Assembly (NCBI RefSeq): GCF_024166365.1
Contig: NC_064835.1
Span: 61,112,607 to 61,176,606 of the forward strand
DNA: 64,000 nt
Source of the DNA: Elephas maximus indicus
Lineage: Eukaryota; Chordata; Mammalia; Proboscidea; Elephantidae
Direction of reading: 5' to 3'
Shown: positions 11,400-21,600 of the stretch, in pieces
Layout: the number at the start of each line of letters is the position of its first letter
Position numbering within the stretch: the stretch's first letter is position 1
The notes under the pieces: model-generated
Databases searched by the model: none
What the model was told of the DNA's origin: nothing
Seen by the model: the letters and a program-made list of their open reading frames with translations, nothing else
Position numbers and translations under genes: made by a program

Positions 11400-11916
11400 G
11401 TTATTGTTAGGTGCTATTGAGTGAGTTCCAACCCATCGTGACCCAATGTACAACAGAAAAACCACTGCCTGGTCCTATGCCATCCTCAAAATCATTGCTG
11501 TGTTTAAGCCCATATTGCAGCCACTGTGTCTATCCATCTCTCTGAAGGTCTTCCTCTCTTTCACTGACCCCCTACTTTACCAAGCATGATGTCCTCCTGA
11601 TAACATGTCTAAAGTACGTGAGACAAACCCTCATCATCCTTGCTCCTCAGGAAAATTCTGGCTGTGCATCTTCCAAGACAGATTTGTTCATTCTTCCGGC
11701 GGTCTATTGGTATATTCAATATTCTTTACCAACACTGTGATTCAAATGCATCAATTCTTCTTCGGTCTTCCTTATTCACTGTCCAGCTTTTGCATGCATA
11801 TGAGGGCATTGGAAATACCATAGCTTGGGTCAGGTGCACTTTAGTCCTCAAAGCGACATCTTTGCTTTCTAATACTTTAAAGGGGTCTTTTACAGCAGAT
11901 TTGCCCAGTGCAAGCC
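11400..11916 (-). mobile_element. 5'-truncated RTE LINE
   Basis: About 515 bp of the RTE 3' region on the minus strand, longer than the copy at 10592. Read as minus it encodes remnants of the C-terminal RTE segment before the tail. Frameshifts and stops are present. Confidence 0.75.
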
Positions 11917-12895
11917 ACCACAGTATGACAAGCTGACAGACAAGTGGTGGATCAATCCATAACCATCTATAATTAAATTTTGCCAATATCTTTTATAGCA
12001 TTTTTTCCCAATCCAGAAGCCAGTCCAAGACTATGAATTGTATTTATTTGTCAAAGACCTATTTTAAAATATAACCCAAATGAATCCCTAGTTAGTCAAA
12101 TGCAAGGTAGCAGAGGGGTTGAGATGCCAGCCTTGTCCTGCTATGCCTAGCGTATAATTTTGCCCCTAGGACCTAGCCCTAACCCTACTTTGCCTCAATT
12201 TCTCCCCAGTCTCTATCTCTGCCTCTCTACTGTTCAGTTTTCTGAAGATTCCAGGGAGTTAGGGAGGAGAGAGTGGTATACCAGGGTCCCTGCCTGGTCA
12301 CTGTGTTTGGTGCCCTCTAGCTGGCCTCTGCAAATAAGATCTTTCCACTCCTCACATGGCACTTTGATGAGTGTGAAGTGGAAATGCTCAGAAGTGCTCA
12401 ATGGGGCACAAAAACTAATTGAAGGGAAATGAAGGAATGTCAAACAAATAGACAAACTCAGAAGTAAAAATCAATTAGTCAAAATCTGTCCTGCTAGAAA
12501 ATAAATGAGGTGCAAAGGGATCGGCCATGAAATATGAGTCAGTGAACCTCATCCAGGCAACCCTAGACCAGTACTGCTTCTGCCAGAAACTTCCCCAGGT
12601 CTGCTCTAGATTCCCCATCTGTTCCCATCCCTCCTCCCTGCCATTACACCCACATGCTTCAACTTCCTGGAAAAGCCCTAGCCACAATCACTACTGACTG
12701 AAATCTGACCTTCAATCCACATCACAGCTCCCTTTCTGATTACTGCAGCCAAAAGGGACCCCTTTCTATATCTTCATAGGCACTCGTGTGCCACTAATCA
12801 GGGTTTACCTGAGCCCGAAGTCATTAGGTATGTGTGTTCTGACCCCCTCCCAGACTGCAAGGCTCTGTGGTGTCATGGAAAACTAAAACACCTGT
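11917..12895. other. Gene-free stretch
   Basis: No supported exon or clear repeat. The short open frames on both strands lack any domain signature. Confidence 0.35.
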
Positions 12896-13050
12896 CTGGA
12901 TAATTACAAAGGCTTTGAGGTCAGACCTGGACATACGACCTTGGGCCTATTGAGTGACCTTAGAATGTAATCTTGTATGAGCCTCGGTTTACTTATCTGT
13001 AAAGTGGGGACATAATATCTAATGTTATCATGGTGAAAATTAAATGAAAT
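12896..13050 (+). repeat. MIR SINE
   Basis: 'ctttgaggtcagacctgga', 'tcggtttacttatctgtaaa', 'gtggggacataatatctaa' and 'aaattaaatgaaatta' follow MIR order. Confidence 0.65.
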
Positions 13051-13638
13051 TACTTGCTTCTTGAGTTGCTCTAACAAAGTAGAAAACCAAACACGTGGCT
13101 TATTGGAGTAGTCATTCTATTATTGTCTTTGTCCTGGAGGAAATGATATCTAATTGTTATTTTAATTTCTTTTTTTAAAATACTGCTTGTGTTTAATAAA
13201 TATTGAACTAAAATGGATACACTTCTGTCCCTCTTGGACCTCAACCAAATCTGTCTGTACATTTGAAAGCTTTGTTGGTCTAGGATGAGTGGTCATGAAG
13301 ACAAAATGATCATAATCGGGATGAAGCTGATTGATCCCTGCCAGGAGTTGAAGGACCCAAAGGAGAGGGGAACAAAGACATCTGCAAATGTGGGAGGAAC
13401 TGAGGAGCAGCTGGGCAAATCAGGGGACCCTAGAGCAGGCAGGAAGGCAGTCAGGATATGAAGCTGTGTTTGGAGTGGGCAAGAGGGTGGGCAGCAACCC
13501 AAGCCCACTACACGCACACTGACCTGAAGGCATGCAGGGACTCTGGGAGTTGGGAGCATTGATGGAGATGTCTGGTTAAGTTTGAATCCAGCCCACACTG
13601 GTAGACAGGCTGCAATTTTTGCTCACTTAGGTCAGTTC
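13051..13638. other. Gene-free stretch
   Basis: Unique-looking. A minus-strand open frame of about 100 codons (13293-13598) shows no recognisable domain and no splice context. Confidence 0.35.
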
Positions 13639-13650
13639 ATTAATACAATA

Positions 13651-13856
13651 ATTAGTACCAGTTGCTGTCAAGTCAGTTTTGACTGATAGTGACCCCATGT
13701 GTATGAGTAGACTTGTGCTCCGTAGGATTTTCAATGGCTGTGATCTTTTGGAAGTAGATCACCAGGCCTTTCCTCTGAGATGCCTCTGGTGGATTCAAAC
13801 CACCAACTTTTCAGTTAGTGGCCAAGTGCTAACTGTTTCTATCACCCAGGGATTCC
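13651..13856 (-). repeat. AfroSINE (diverged subtype), first of a pair
   Basis: Diverged-subtype body ('caatggctgtgatctttt', 'agatcaccaggcctttcct'). The left flank 13639-13650 (ATTAATACAATA) matches 13857-13868 (ATTAGTACAATA). Confidence 0.85.
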
Positions 13857-13868
13857 ATTAGTACAATA

Positions 13869-14066
13869 CCCAAAACCAAACCAAACCCATTACCGTAATT
13901 GAGTCGATTCTGACTCATAGCAACCCTATAGGGTTTCCAAGGCCATAAATCTTTACAGAAGCAAGCGGCCACGTCTTTCTCCCATGGAGCTGCTGGTGGG
14001 TTTGAGCAGCCAAACTTTTGGTTAGCAGGCAACTGCTTTAGCCACTGCAACACCAGGGCTCTCCTT
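13869..14066 (-). repeat. AfroSINE (long subtype), second of a pair
   Basis: Tail complement 'caaaaccaaaccaaaccc', extra segment 'tctttacagaagcaagcgg' and head complement 'aacaccagggctctcc'. The right flank 14067-14078 (ATTGGTACAATA) repeats the left flank. There is an internal deletion near 'ccctatagggtttcc'. Confidence 0.88.
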
Positions 14067-14189
14067 ATTGGTACAATAGTTGTCCCCAAATAATAACTTT
14101 TCTTCATTCCTAATTGGCTAAATAATAATAACAATTAACAGTATTAACTTTCCACATGACAGAAGCTACACTCTATACATATAATCTAA

Positions 14190-14365
14190 TTTGACCCTTA
14201 CAATGACTTCATCAAGTTTGCACTATCATTATTCCCGTTTTACAGATGAGAAAGGTGAGGCTCAAAGACGTACAGTGACTTGATCAAGGCCACACAGCTA
14301 GTAAGAGGGGGAGGCAGGGTAAGAACTCAGGCCTCTCTTTCTTCAAAGTCTAAGTTTTTAACCAC
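14190..14365 (-). repeat. MIR SINE, minus
   Basis: 'tattcccgttttacagatga', 'gaggctcaaagacgta' and 'ggccacacagctagtaag' are the complement of MIR. Confidence 0.7.
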
Positions 14366-15500
14366 AACATTTTACAAGGGCCACAGTCTTTACTCAGCAC
14401 ATGATTCATACTTAATACTATTTCCTCAAATTGAAGGCTAAATAGTCATGAGAAACTAAAAGCAAGGCTTCAGTAGCAATGACACATGAAGAATGGGGAG
14501 AAGGAGACTAAGAATTCTGCCTCTCCCCAGCCCCAGTCCACACTGGTGACTCATCTAAGACTCCAATAAGCCATGTGTTTGGTTTTTCTGCCTACTTTGT
14601 AAGAACAACTTAGCCCCTGCCTCACCAAGCAGGGTTGGATATTTGATGCACTTGACTCTTCAGAGATGTGACACTCACTTAGGCCCAGAGAATCGATCTG
14701 TTTCCTGATTCACACATTCTGACCCCTTTCTCCCCTGCACAATTCAATCTAAAACAAGTGCCAGGAACTCAGACTTCTGGAGTCCCATTTCGCACCTGGC
14801 TACCACCCCTGAGGCTTGTGTCTGTGCTTGCTGGGTCCTCTCTAACACAGATCCACAGGTGGGACTTGGCCGCATTTAAAGAGAACAGCTGCAAACTCAA
14901 AGCCTTAGGAAAGGGGCACAGAAGGACCCTCCCTCATGCTTGCAGCTCCTGGTGGTAAACCCAGGGCAGCCTGTGGCCTTCTTGGATTTTCATGCTACAA
15001 AGAGAGTTGGAACCACCTCGAGGCAGAGGCTGTTACTGAATCTACAGGGGTTTGGTTCCTGTCTGGGTTTTAAGCCTGGCGTATATGTGGAAAACTATAG
15101 TCCCTGTCCGGGCCCATTCTGACCAGCCGTGTGAGGGTCCACTGAATCCACTGTGAAGATTTTCTGATGCTGTCACAGTGTCTCATCATCACAGTGCCTT
15201 CCTGGAAAAGGCGCAGATGAATATTTCACTTCAGTCCATTGCAACACAAGCTGCTTCCCAGCAGCTACTGGGAGGGGTGGGAAGGTCAGGGAAAATTTCC
15301 TTCACTATTTTCCAGCTAAATTCCACTCCCTTCATGAGCCTTTACCAGAACATTCTTGCCAATGAATCTCTGGGCTACTTCCTTCCCCCCTTCTGCCAAA
15401 CTTCTCTGACCTTCTAGAATATTGCTGGTCTCCATCAGCTGGTGACATAATGCCTTGTCTGCTTCAGTACCAATCGACAAGTGAACGTCACCTTGTCTCC
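14366..15500. other. Gene-free stretch
   Basis: No exon, RNA gene or recognisable repeat. Confidence 0.35.
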
Positions 15501-15669
15501 TTAACCAGATTGTCACTCCTGGAGGGCTGGGACTATATTTTAAGATCTTTTTGTATCTTCCCTGCTCAGAACATGATGTTAGATGCCTTCCCTAATCACT
15601 TTATTTAAAATGCCCAAGAAATCACTCCCTCCCCTCCACCCTGTAATATAATTTCCTTGTTTAATATCG

Positions 15670-15812
15670 GACCCCCACTAGAAGGTTAGCTCCAAGAAGA
15701 CAGGAACTTTCATCTGTTTCAGTCACTGATTTTTCTCCAGCATTTCGGACAGCACCTGTCATATAGTGAGTGCTCAATAAATACGTGTCAAATTAATGGG
15801 TGAAGAATTATG
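15670..15812 (+). repeat. L2 LINE 3' end
   Basis: 'ccactagaaggttagctcca', 'gacaggaactttcatctg', 'cacctgtcatatagtgag' and 'tgctcaataaatacgtgt' are the classic L2 3' terminus. It may extend left to about 15500. Confidence 0.7.
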
Positions 15813-15971
15813 AAGTAAAACATTAATATTTATGAGAAGATGACCCTTTTCCATTTCTACTTTTCACTATTTTATGAACTACTCTTTATGAATTTCAGGA
15901 GAATTTCTTTAGGCTCCTAAATCAACTTTTTTTTACTTTTTTCTAGCTCAGGAAATCCTGAAATAAAAAGT

Positions 15972-16345
15972 AACCATGAGTAGTTAATTGAACTTTTACT
16001 ATGTGCCAGTGATTATATATAGTCTCATTAAATCAACACTCCTCTCTGCAGGTTGATACTGTTAAAACCACCATTTTAATGAGGAGGATTTAAGTTCTTC
16101 TAGGGGGTGGCACAGTGGTTAAGCATTTGGCTGCTAACCAAAAGGTCGGGAGTTCGAATCCACCAGCCGCTCCTTGGAAACCCTATGGGGTAGTTCTACT
16201 CTGTCCTACAGGGTCACTACAAGCCTAAATCAACTCAGCAGCAATGGGCTTGGTTTGGGGTTTTAGAGGGTAAATAATCTGCCTGTTTCACAGCTAGTAG
16301 GTAGTGGAGCCAGGACTTGAACCCAGGCCATCGTGGTTGGTCACC
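15972..16345 (-). repeat. MIR SINE, minus, split by AfroSINE
   Basis: The left part (15972-16100) has 'ttactatgtgccagtgatta'. The right part (16266-16345) has 'tttcacagctagtaggtag' and 'gaacccaggcca'. An AfroSINE lies between them. Confidence 0.6.
16101..16265 (+). repeat. AfroSINE (short subtype) inside MIR
   Basis: 'ggtggcacagtggttaagca', 'aaccaaaaggtcgggagttc', 'tactctgtcctacagggtca', tail 'gcaatgggcttggttt'. Confidence 0.88.
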
Positions 16346-17600
16346 ACTCGGCTTTCCTGCCTCAACACAATTCAGGCTTCCGGATTCCCCTGGAGCTTCC
16401 TTGCTCTGAGGTTCCTCAGGCCCAGCTCAGCCCAGCCTTCTACAGGCTGAGAGACCAGGTCTGGGGTGCTCAGGAAAGGTAGAAAGCCAGCTGCTACCCA
16501 GAGAACTAGTGAAGGGCAAGTTCATGGCAGGAAAGGCAAGTGATAAAACAGTTCCTCATTAATCAAGGCTTGCACATTGGATGCTGATGAACAGGTTTAG
16601 CTGTACCATAAGCATTAACTGAGATGAGGGTATCTGCAGACAGAGCAGATATCAGGGCTGAGGAGGGAGTTCAGTTTTGGCCATCTGGAATTTAAGATGT
16701 CAGTTCAACATTCAAGAGCAGATGATGCATAAATAGTTGGATATACAAGTCTGAAGTTCAAGCAAAAGGGCTAGAGATATAAATTTGAGAGTTGACAACA
16801 TTATGGACCTTTGTCTAAGGCAAATGCCTCAGGGCTGCCAAACTTGCTTCTTAGCTGTCAGAGCCCCAAACTTCAGATTGTGTCAAGTGTTTTTGAAAGG
16901 CTGATGTGTGCCATATAGGGTTTCAGTGTTCACTGCGTGCATCACTGCAGCTGCTGTGTTTTAAAGCTCGAGCTCGCCATACTCCATGTTTCATTGGGGT
17001 CCTATTGGGATCCATGAGTGTGTGATCCCTTACAATTGTTCAACAGCTGACATGGTTAACCCCAGAGACTACCTTTAGGACTCCCTAGTTCTTGGGCTTC
17101 CATGGCAGACCAAGCCACTTTTAAAGGGATATGTTCTTTCTTTAGATATGTTAAAACCATAATCCAGGTCTGGGATCCAATCTGCCTCTTTTCAGTGACT
17201 TTGTATGTCTCCGATCTAAAGCACAAGACACCAGTTTCATAGTGCGATTTGAGGACAGTCTGATTCCCCTAGTTATCATATTCTGGGTATACCGCGTACC
17301 CGTTTACTAACTATTAAATCACTATGCATCCCATCCCTGCCCCCAGGTGTGAAGATGGAGATTACGGAGGATGAGGGCGCTGAGGGGACTCAGGGAGCTC
17401 AGAGCCATTGACATGGGGTATCTGAAAAGTAATGAATAAAAAGATTTTGGGGGGCAGCATTGAGGACCTAGCTGAGGTTGGAAATCACAAATTTGTTCCA
17501 GAACCAGTCAGCCTGGCTGTGTAATTTTCTCTGGCTGAACTCAAGCAGAGAAAACAAATGATCAGGCTGCTTCAGGGTGCGGCAGTGACCTGAAGGGCAG
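16346..17600. other. Gene-free stretch
   Basis: No supported gene. Minus-strand translation around 17050-17280 is free of stops for several tens of codons, but I do not recognise a protein. See the rejected items. Confidence 0.35.
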
Positions 17601-17620
17601 TAAGAGATCCTAGGGACAGC

Positions 17621-17801
17621 GGAGGGGGAGAGGAGCTGGTTGAATGGACAGAGGAAATACAGGGTGGAGAGGAGGAATGTGCTGTCACATTATAGGGATA
17701 GCAACTAGGGTCACATAGCCATGTGTGTATAAGTTTTTGTATGAGAAACTGATGTGAATTGTAAACTTTCACTTAAAGCACAATAAAAAAAAAAGGGGGG
17801 G
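17621..17801 (+). mobile_element. Severely 5'-truncated L1 (3' UTR only)
   Basis: An 181-bp insertion flanked by a perfect 13-bp duplication TCCTAGGGACAGC (17608-17620 and 17802-17814). It ends 'gtaaactttcacttaaagca', 'caataaaaaaaaaa', like the L1 3' ends at 28330 and 61340. Confidence 0.85.
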
Positions 17802-17814
17802 TCCTAGGGACAGC

Positions 17815-18261
17815 AAGTTGGGTCATCGATGCAAATGCATCTGCAACAATTTCCCATGGGTCTCAAACCAGGTAAGAGAGGGAAGAGAAGCCAGAAGGGA
17901 CAAATACACAGAGTATACCATCTCAGGCAGGCTACAGGTGGGCCAGTGAAAATACCTCAAGAGGAGAGAGTGTGGGAGGATCCAGGAAAGACAAGTCCAG
18001 GATGAAGGACACTAACTAGCTGATACCATGCCCCATCTTGCTCAGTATCCTCAACAACCCCATCCCCTCTTGAAAGCCAGGCAGTGGGAATCTTACACAA
18101 TCCCTTTTGGTCATACCATACCCCACCCACCAGAGACCCCCAGATCCCGAATCCTCCATGAATAATTCCGTTCCTTCAGGTGAATCTCTCCAGGCTCTGT
18201 CCCCGGCACTGTACCCGTCAGCTCTGTCTTGGAAAATTCTGCTCACCTTTCATTTAGAACG
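17815..18261. other. Gene-free stretch
   Basis: No exon or clear repeat. Confidence 0.35.
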
Positions 18262-19897
18262 TTCGCTGTTGTTGTTGGGCGCCATCGAATCAGTTCCAAC
18301 TTATAGCAACGCTATGTACAACAGAACTAAACACTGCCTGGTCCTGTGCTATCCTCACAATCATTGCTATGTTTAAGCCCATTGTTGTAGCCACTGTGTC
18401 AGTCCATCTCATTGAGGATCTTCCTCTTTCTCGTTGACCTTCTACCTCAAAAAAAAAAAAAAGCATTATGTCCTTCTCCAGGTACTGGTCCCTCCTGATA
18501 ACATGTGCAAAGCACTTGAAGTCTCACAATCCTCACTTCTAAGAAGCACCATAATTCAAAGGCGTGACCAACACCGTAATTCAAAGGCATCAATTCTTCT
18601 TCAGTCTTCCTTATTCATTGTTCAGCTTTTGCATGCATATCAGGCAACTGAAAATATCATGGTTTGGGTCAGGCACGCATTAGTCCTCAAAGCGACATCT
18701 TTGCTTTTCAACACATTAAAGTCTTTTGCAGCAGATTTGTCCAATGCAACACGTGGTCTGATTTCTTGACTGCTGCTTCCATGCGCGTTGATTGTGGATT
18801 CAAGTGAAATGAAATCCTTGACAACTTCAACATTTTCTCCATTTATCAATGCTATGGATTAAATTGTGTCCCCCCAGTTCGTGTGTGTCAACTTGACTTG
18901 GCCATGATTCCCAGTATTGTGTGGTTGTCCACCATTTTGTGATCTAATATGATTATCCTATGTGTTGTAAAACCTAATCTCTGACTGTGGTTAATGAGCC
19001 AAGATTAGGTTATATTAAAAACAATTAGGGTGGGATACAACCCCTTACTCAGGTCACAGCATTGATCCAATGTGAGGGGAGTTTCCCTGGGGTGTCACCT
19101 GCATCACCTTTCATCTTACAAGAGAGAAGTGAGCAGAGAGGAGAGGGACCTCTTGCTACCAAGAAAGAAGCACCAGGAGCAGAGCACATCCTTTGGATCC
19201 AGGCCCCCTATGCTGAAAAGCTCCTAGGCCAGGGAAAGATTGATGACAAGGACTTTCCCCTAGAACCGACAGAGAGAGAAAGCATTGCCCGGGAGCCGGC
19301 ACCCTGAATTTGGACTTCTAGTCTCCTAGACTGTGAGGGAATAAAATTCTGTTTGTTAAAGCCATCCACTTGTGGTATTCCTTTTACAGCACCCTGGATA
19401 ACTAGGACAATCATGATGTTGTTTATTGGTCCAGTTGTGAAGATTTTTGTTTTCTTTATGTTGAGGTGTAATCCATACTGAAGGCTATAGTCTTTGATTT
19501 CCGTCAGTAAGTGCTTCAAGTCCTCTTCCCTTTCAGCAAGCAAGGTTGTGTCATCTGCATATAGCAAGTGGTTAATGAATCTTCCTCCAGTCCTGATGCC
19601 CCGTTCTTCATGTAGTCCACCTTCTCGGATTATTTGCTCAGCACACAAATTGAATAAATATGGTGATAGGATACAACCCTGACACACACTTTTCCTGATT
19701 TTAAACCACACAGTATCCCCTTGTTCTGTTCGAATGACTGCCTCTTGGTCTACATACAGGTTGCTATGAGCACACTCAAGCGTTCTGGAATTTCCATTCT
19801 TCACAATGTTATCCATAATTTATTATGATCCACACAGTCTAATGCCTTTACACAGGTAAACACCCTTCTGGTATTCTCTGCTTTCAGCCAAGATCCT
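18262..19897 (-). mobile_element. RTE LINE 3' half with reverse transcriptase remnant
   Basis: A minus-strand RTE split by an LTR at 18849-19416. The upstream piece (19417-19897) keeps an open frame covering part of reverse transcriptase, with the catalytic Y-A-D-D motif (codons at 19550-19561) followed by T-T-L-L-A. The piece at 18262-18848 is the C-terminal and 3' UTR part. The longest open frame (19208-19816, 202 codons) is chimeric: its last third is LTR. As a whole the element lacks its 5' half and is dead. Confidence 0.85.
18849..19416 (+). mobile_element. MaLR/MLT1-like solo LTR inside RTE
   Basis: Begins 'tgctatggattaaattgtg' and ends 'ctggataactaggaca' (TG...CA). The flanks ATCAA and ATCAT are a near-perfect 5-bp duplication, and the RTE sequence is continuous across the site. 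An AATAAA-type signal ('gggaataaaattct') lies near the 3' end at about 19340. Confidence 0.75.
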
Positions 19898-20074
19898 GGG
19901 GTGTATCACAGCATCAAAAGAATAGCTGAAGAACTAAGTTTCAAGAAAGTAGGAACCAAGTAAGTTCCAGGGACCTCAATGACTAGAATTGGGGACTCAA
20001 AACACCGTTAGAACAATCACTCTTTCTTCATCTTCCTTCTCTCCTTTGCTTTGCAGGTTGACTTCAATCTCTCT

Positions 20075-20330
20075 TACTGCAGAAAGTTAAGAGCATGTAC
20101 TCTGTAACCAGCTTCCTGGGATTCTAATCTTAGCTCTGCTCTTCTATTTACCAGCTGTATAACCTTGAGCAAGTTACTTAGCCTGTCTGGGCCTCAGTTT
20201 CCTTGTGGAGATAATAATAGTGTCTACCTCATTTTTTTTTTTTTACCTCATAGGCTTGCTTAAAGAGTAAGTCAACACTTTCAGAGCACTTGAAGAGTCC
20301 CTGGCCCAGAGTAACTACCATATGAGTTTG
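20075..20330 (+). repeat. MIR SINE
   Basis: Near full length: 'gttaagagcatgtactctg', 'taaccttgagcaagttactt', 'gggcctcagtttccttgtg' and 'ataataatagtgtctacctc'. A T-run lies at 20229-20241. Confidence 0.75.
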
Positions 20331-20701
20331 TTGCTGTCATTATCGTTCTATCCCACCTCAGTGCCCAACCCAGGCTCCCAGAACCCCCACCCAAATCTGG
20401 GCCCCCAGGCTCTGCCTTATTCAAGAGAAGAGTTTGGACACCAACGGTGATAAATCAGCAATCCAGTCCTCAAGGCTGAAGATAATAAACTGGGGTCTCA
20501 TTCAGGTCAATAGTGAGATCCACAGGGATCCAATCTCATGGTTGGGGTGATGGCAGCAGAGACTGTGGTGTCTGTCTGGGGTGGGGTCAACAGGAAGTAT
20601 GTCATTTTGTTAGGAGCAGAGGAATCTACCTGCTGACCCCTGCTCTACCATTATTATGCTTACTCATAGCAGATAACCACACCTATTAAAAATTGACAAA
20701 A

Positions 20702-20898
20702 GAGCCCTGGTGGTGCAGTGGTTAAGCACTCAGTTACTAACCAAAAGGTCACCAGTTCAAACCCACCAGCCGCTCCATGAGAGAAAGATGTGGCAGTCTG
20801 CTTCCATAAAGATTACAGCTTGTGGGGCAGTTCTATTCTGTCCTATAGGGTTGCTATGAATCAGAATTGACTTGACAGCAATGGGTTTGGTCTGGTTT
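20702..20898 (+). repeat. AfroSINE (long subtype)
   Basis: Full length with the extra segment 'gagaaagatgtggcagtctg'. The flanks share TAAAAATTG and TAAAAACTG, a probable target duplication. Confidence 0.92.
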
Positions 20899-21043
20899 AC
20901 TAAAAACTGGGCATCTTCTTGCCTCCCACCTTATCTGATACTGTGATTAATCTGCTTTGAACCCCATCCATACTGCTTTTCCTCCATCTCTATGAATTAT
21001 GTGCCCTTTCCTATTCAAGAATAATCCCTCTACTGTCCTTTAT

Positions 21044-21255
21044 AAGGAGCCCTCGTGGTTCAACAGTTAAGCACTTGGCTGCTAACCAAAAGGTTGGTGG
21101 TTCAAACCTACCCAGCAGCTCTATGGGAGAAAGACCTAGCGATCTGCTTCCATAAATATTACAGCCAAGAAGACCCTATGGGACTGTTCTACCGTGTAAC
21201 ACACGGAGTCATTATGAGCTGGAATCGACTCTACGGGAACTAACAACAACAACAC
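21044..21255 (+). repeat. AfroSINE (AAC-tailed subtype)
   Basis: 'gggagaaagacctagcgatc', 'gttctaccgtgtaacacacg' and tail 'gggaactaacaacaacaac'. The flanks repeat a 'TCCTTTATA' core. Confidence 0.9.
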
Positions 21256-21436
21256 TATCCTTTATATGCCCCTCACACCCTTCCTCATGACTGTGTTCCA
21301 TTAACCACCCCCTTTCTCCCCTCTGCCTTCATATCTTTTACCTCTCCTCTCTCCTGGCCCCTTCCCATTGGCATTAAAAGAAGTTCAAATGTCTCCCACC
21401 CTAAAGGTAAATAGCTCTGCCTTGACTTCCCCTTCC

Positions 21437-21600
21437 TTAAAAAAAAACCATTACTGTTGAGTTGATTCTGACTCATAGCGACCCTATAGGACAGAGTAGA
21501 ACTGCCTCATAGGGTTTCCAAGGAGCACCTGGTGGATTCAAACTGCTGACCTTTTGGTTAACAGCCATAGCTCTTAGCCACTATACCACCAGGGTTTCCT
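21437..21600 (-). repeat. AfroSINE (short subtype)
   Basis: Full tail to head in complement, ending 'accaccagggtttcct'. Confidence 0.9.

Noticed and set aside
16820..17330. Minus-strand stretch with a long stop-free frame, possibly a processed pseudogene
   Set aside because: No recognisable protein, no poly-A or target duplication, and the frame is soon broken. A BLASTX search would settle it.
19208..19420. C-terminal part of a 202-codon minus-strand open frame
   Set aside because: This portion is translation of an inserted LTR. Only the part from about 19417 to 19816 is RTE-derived.
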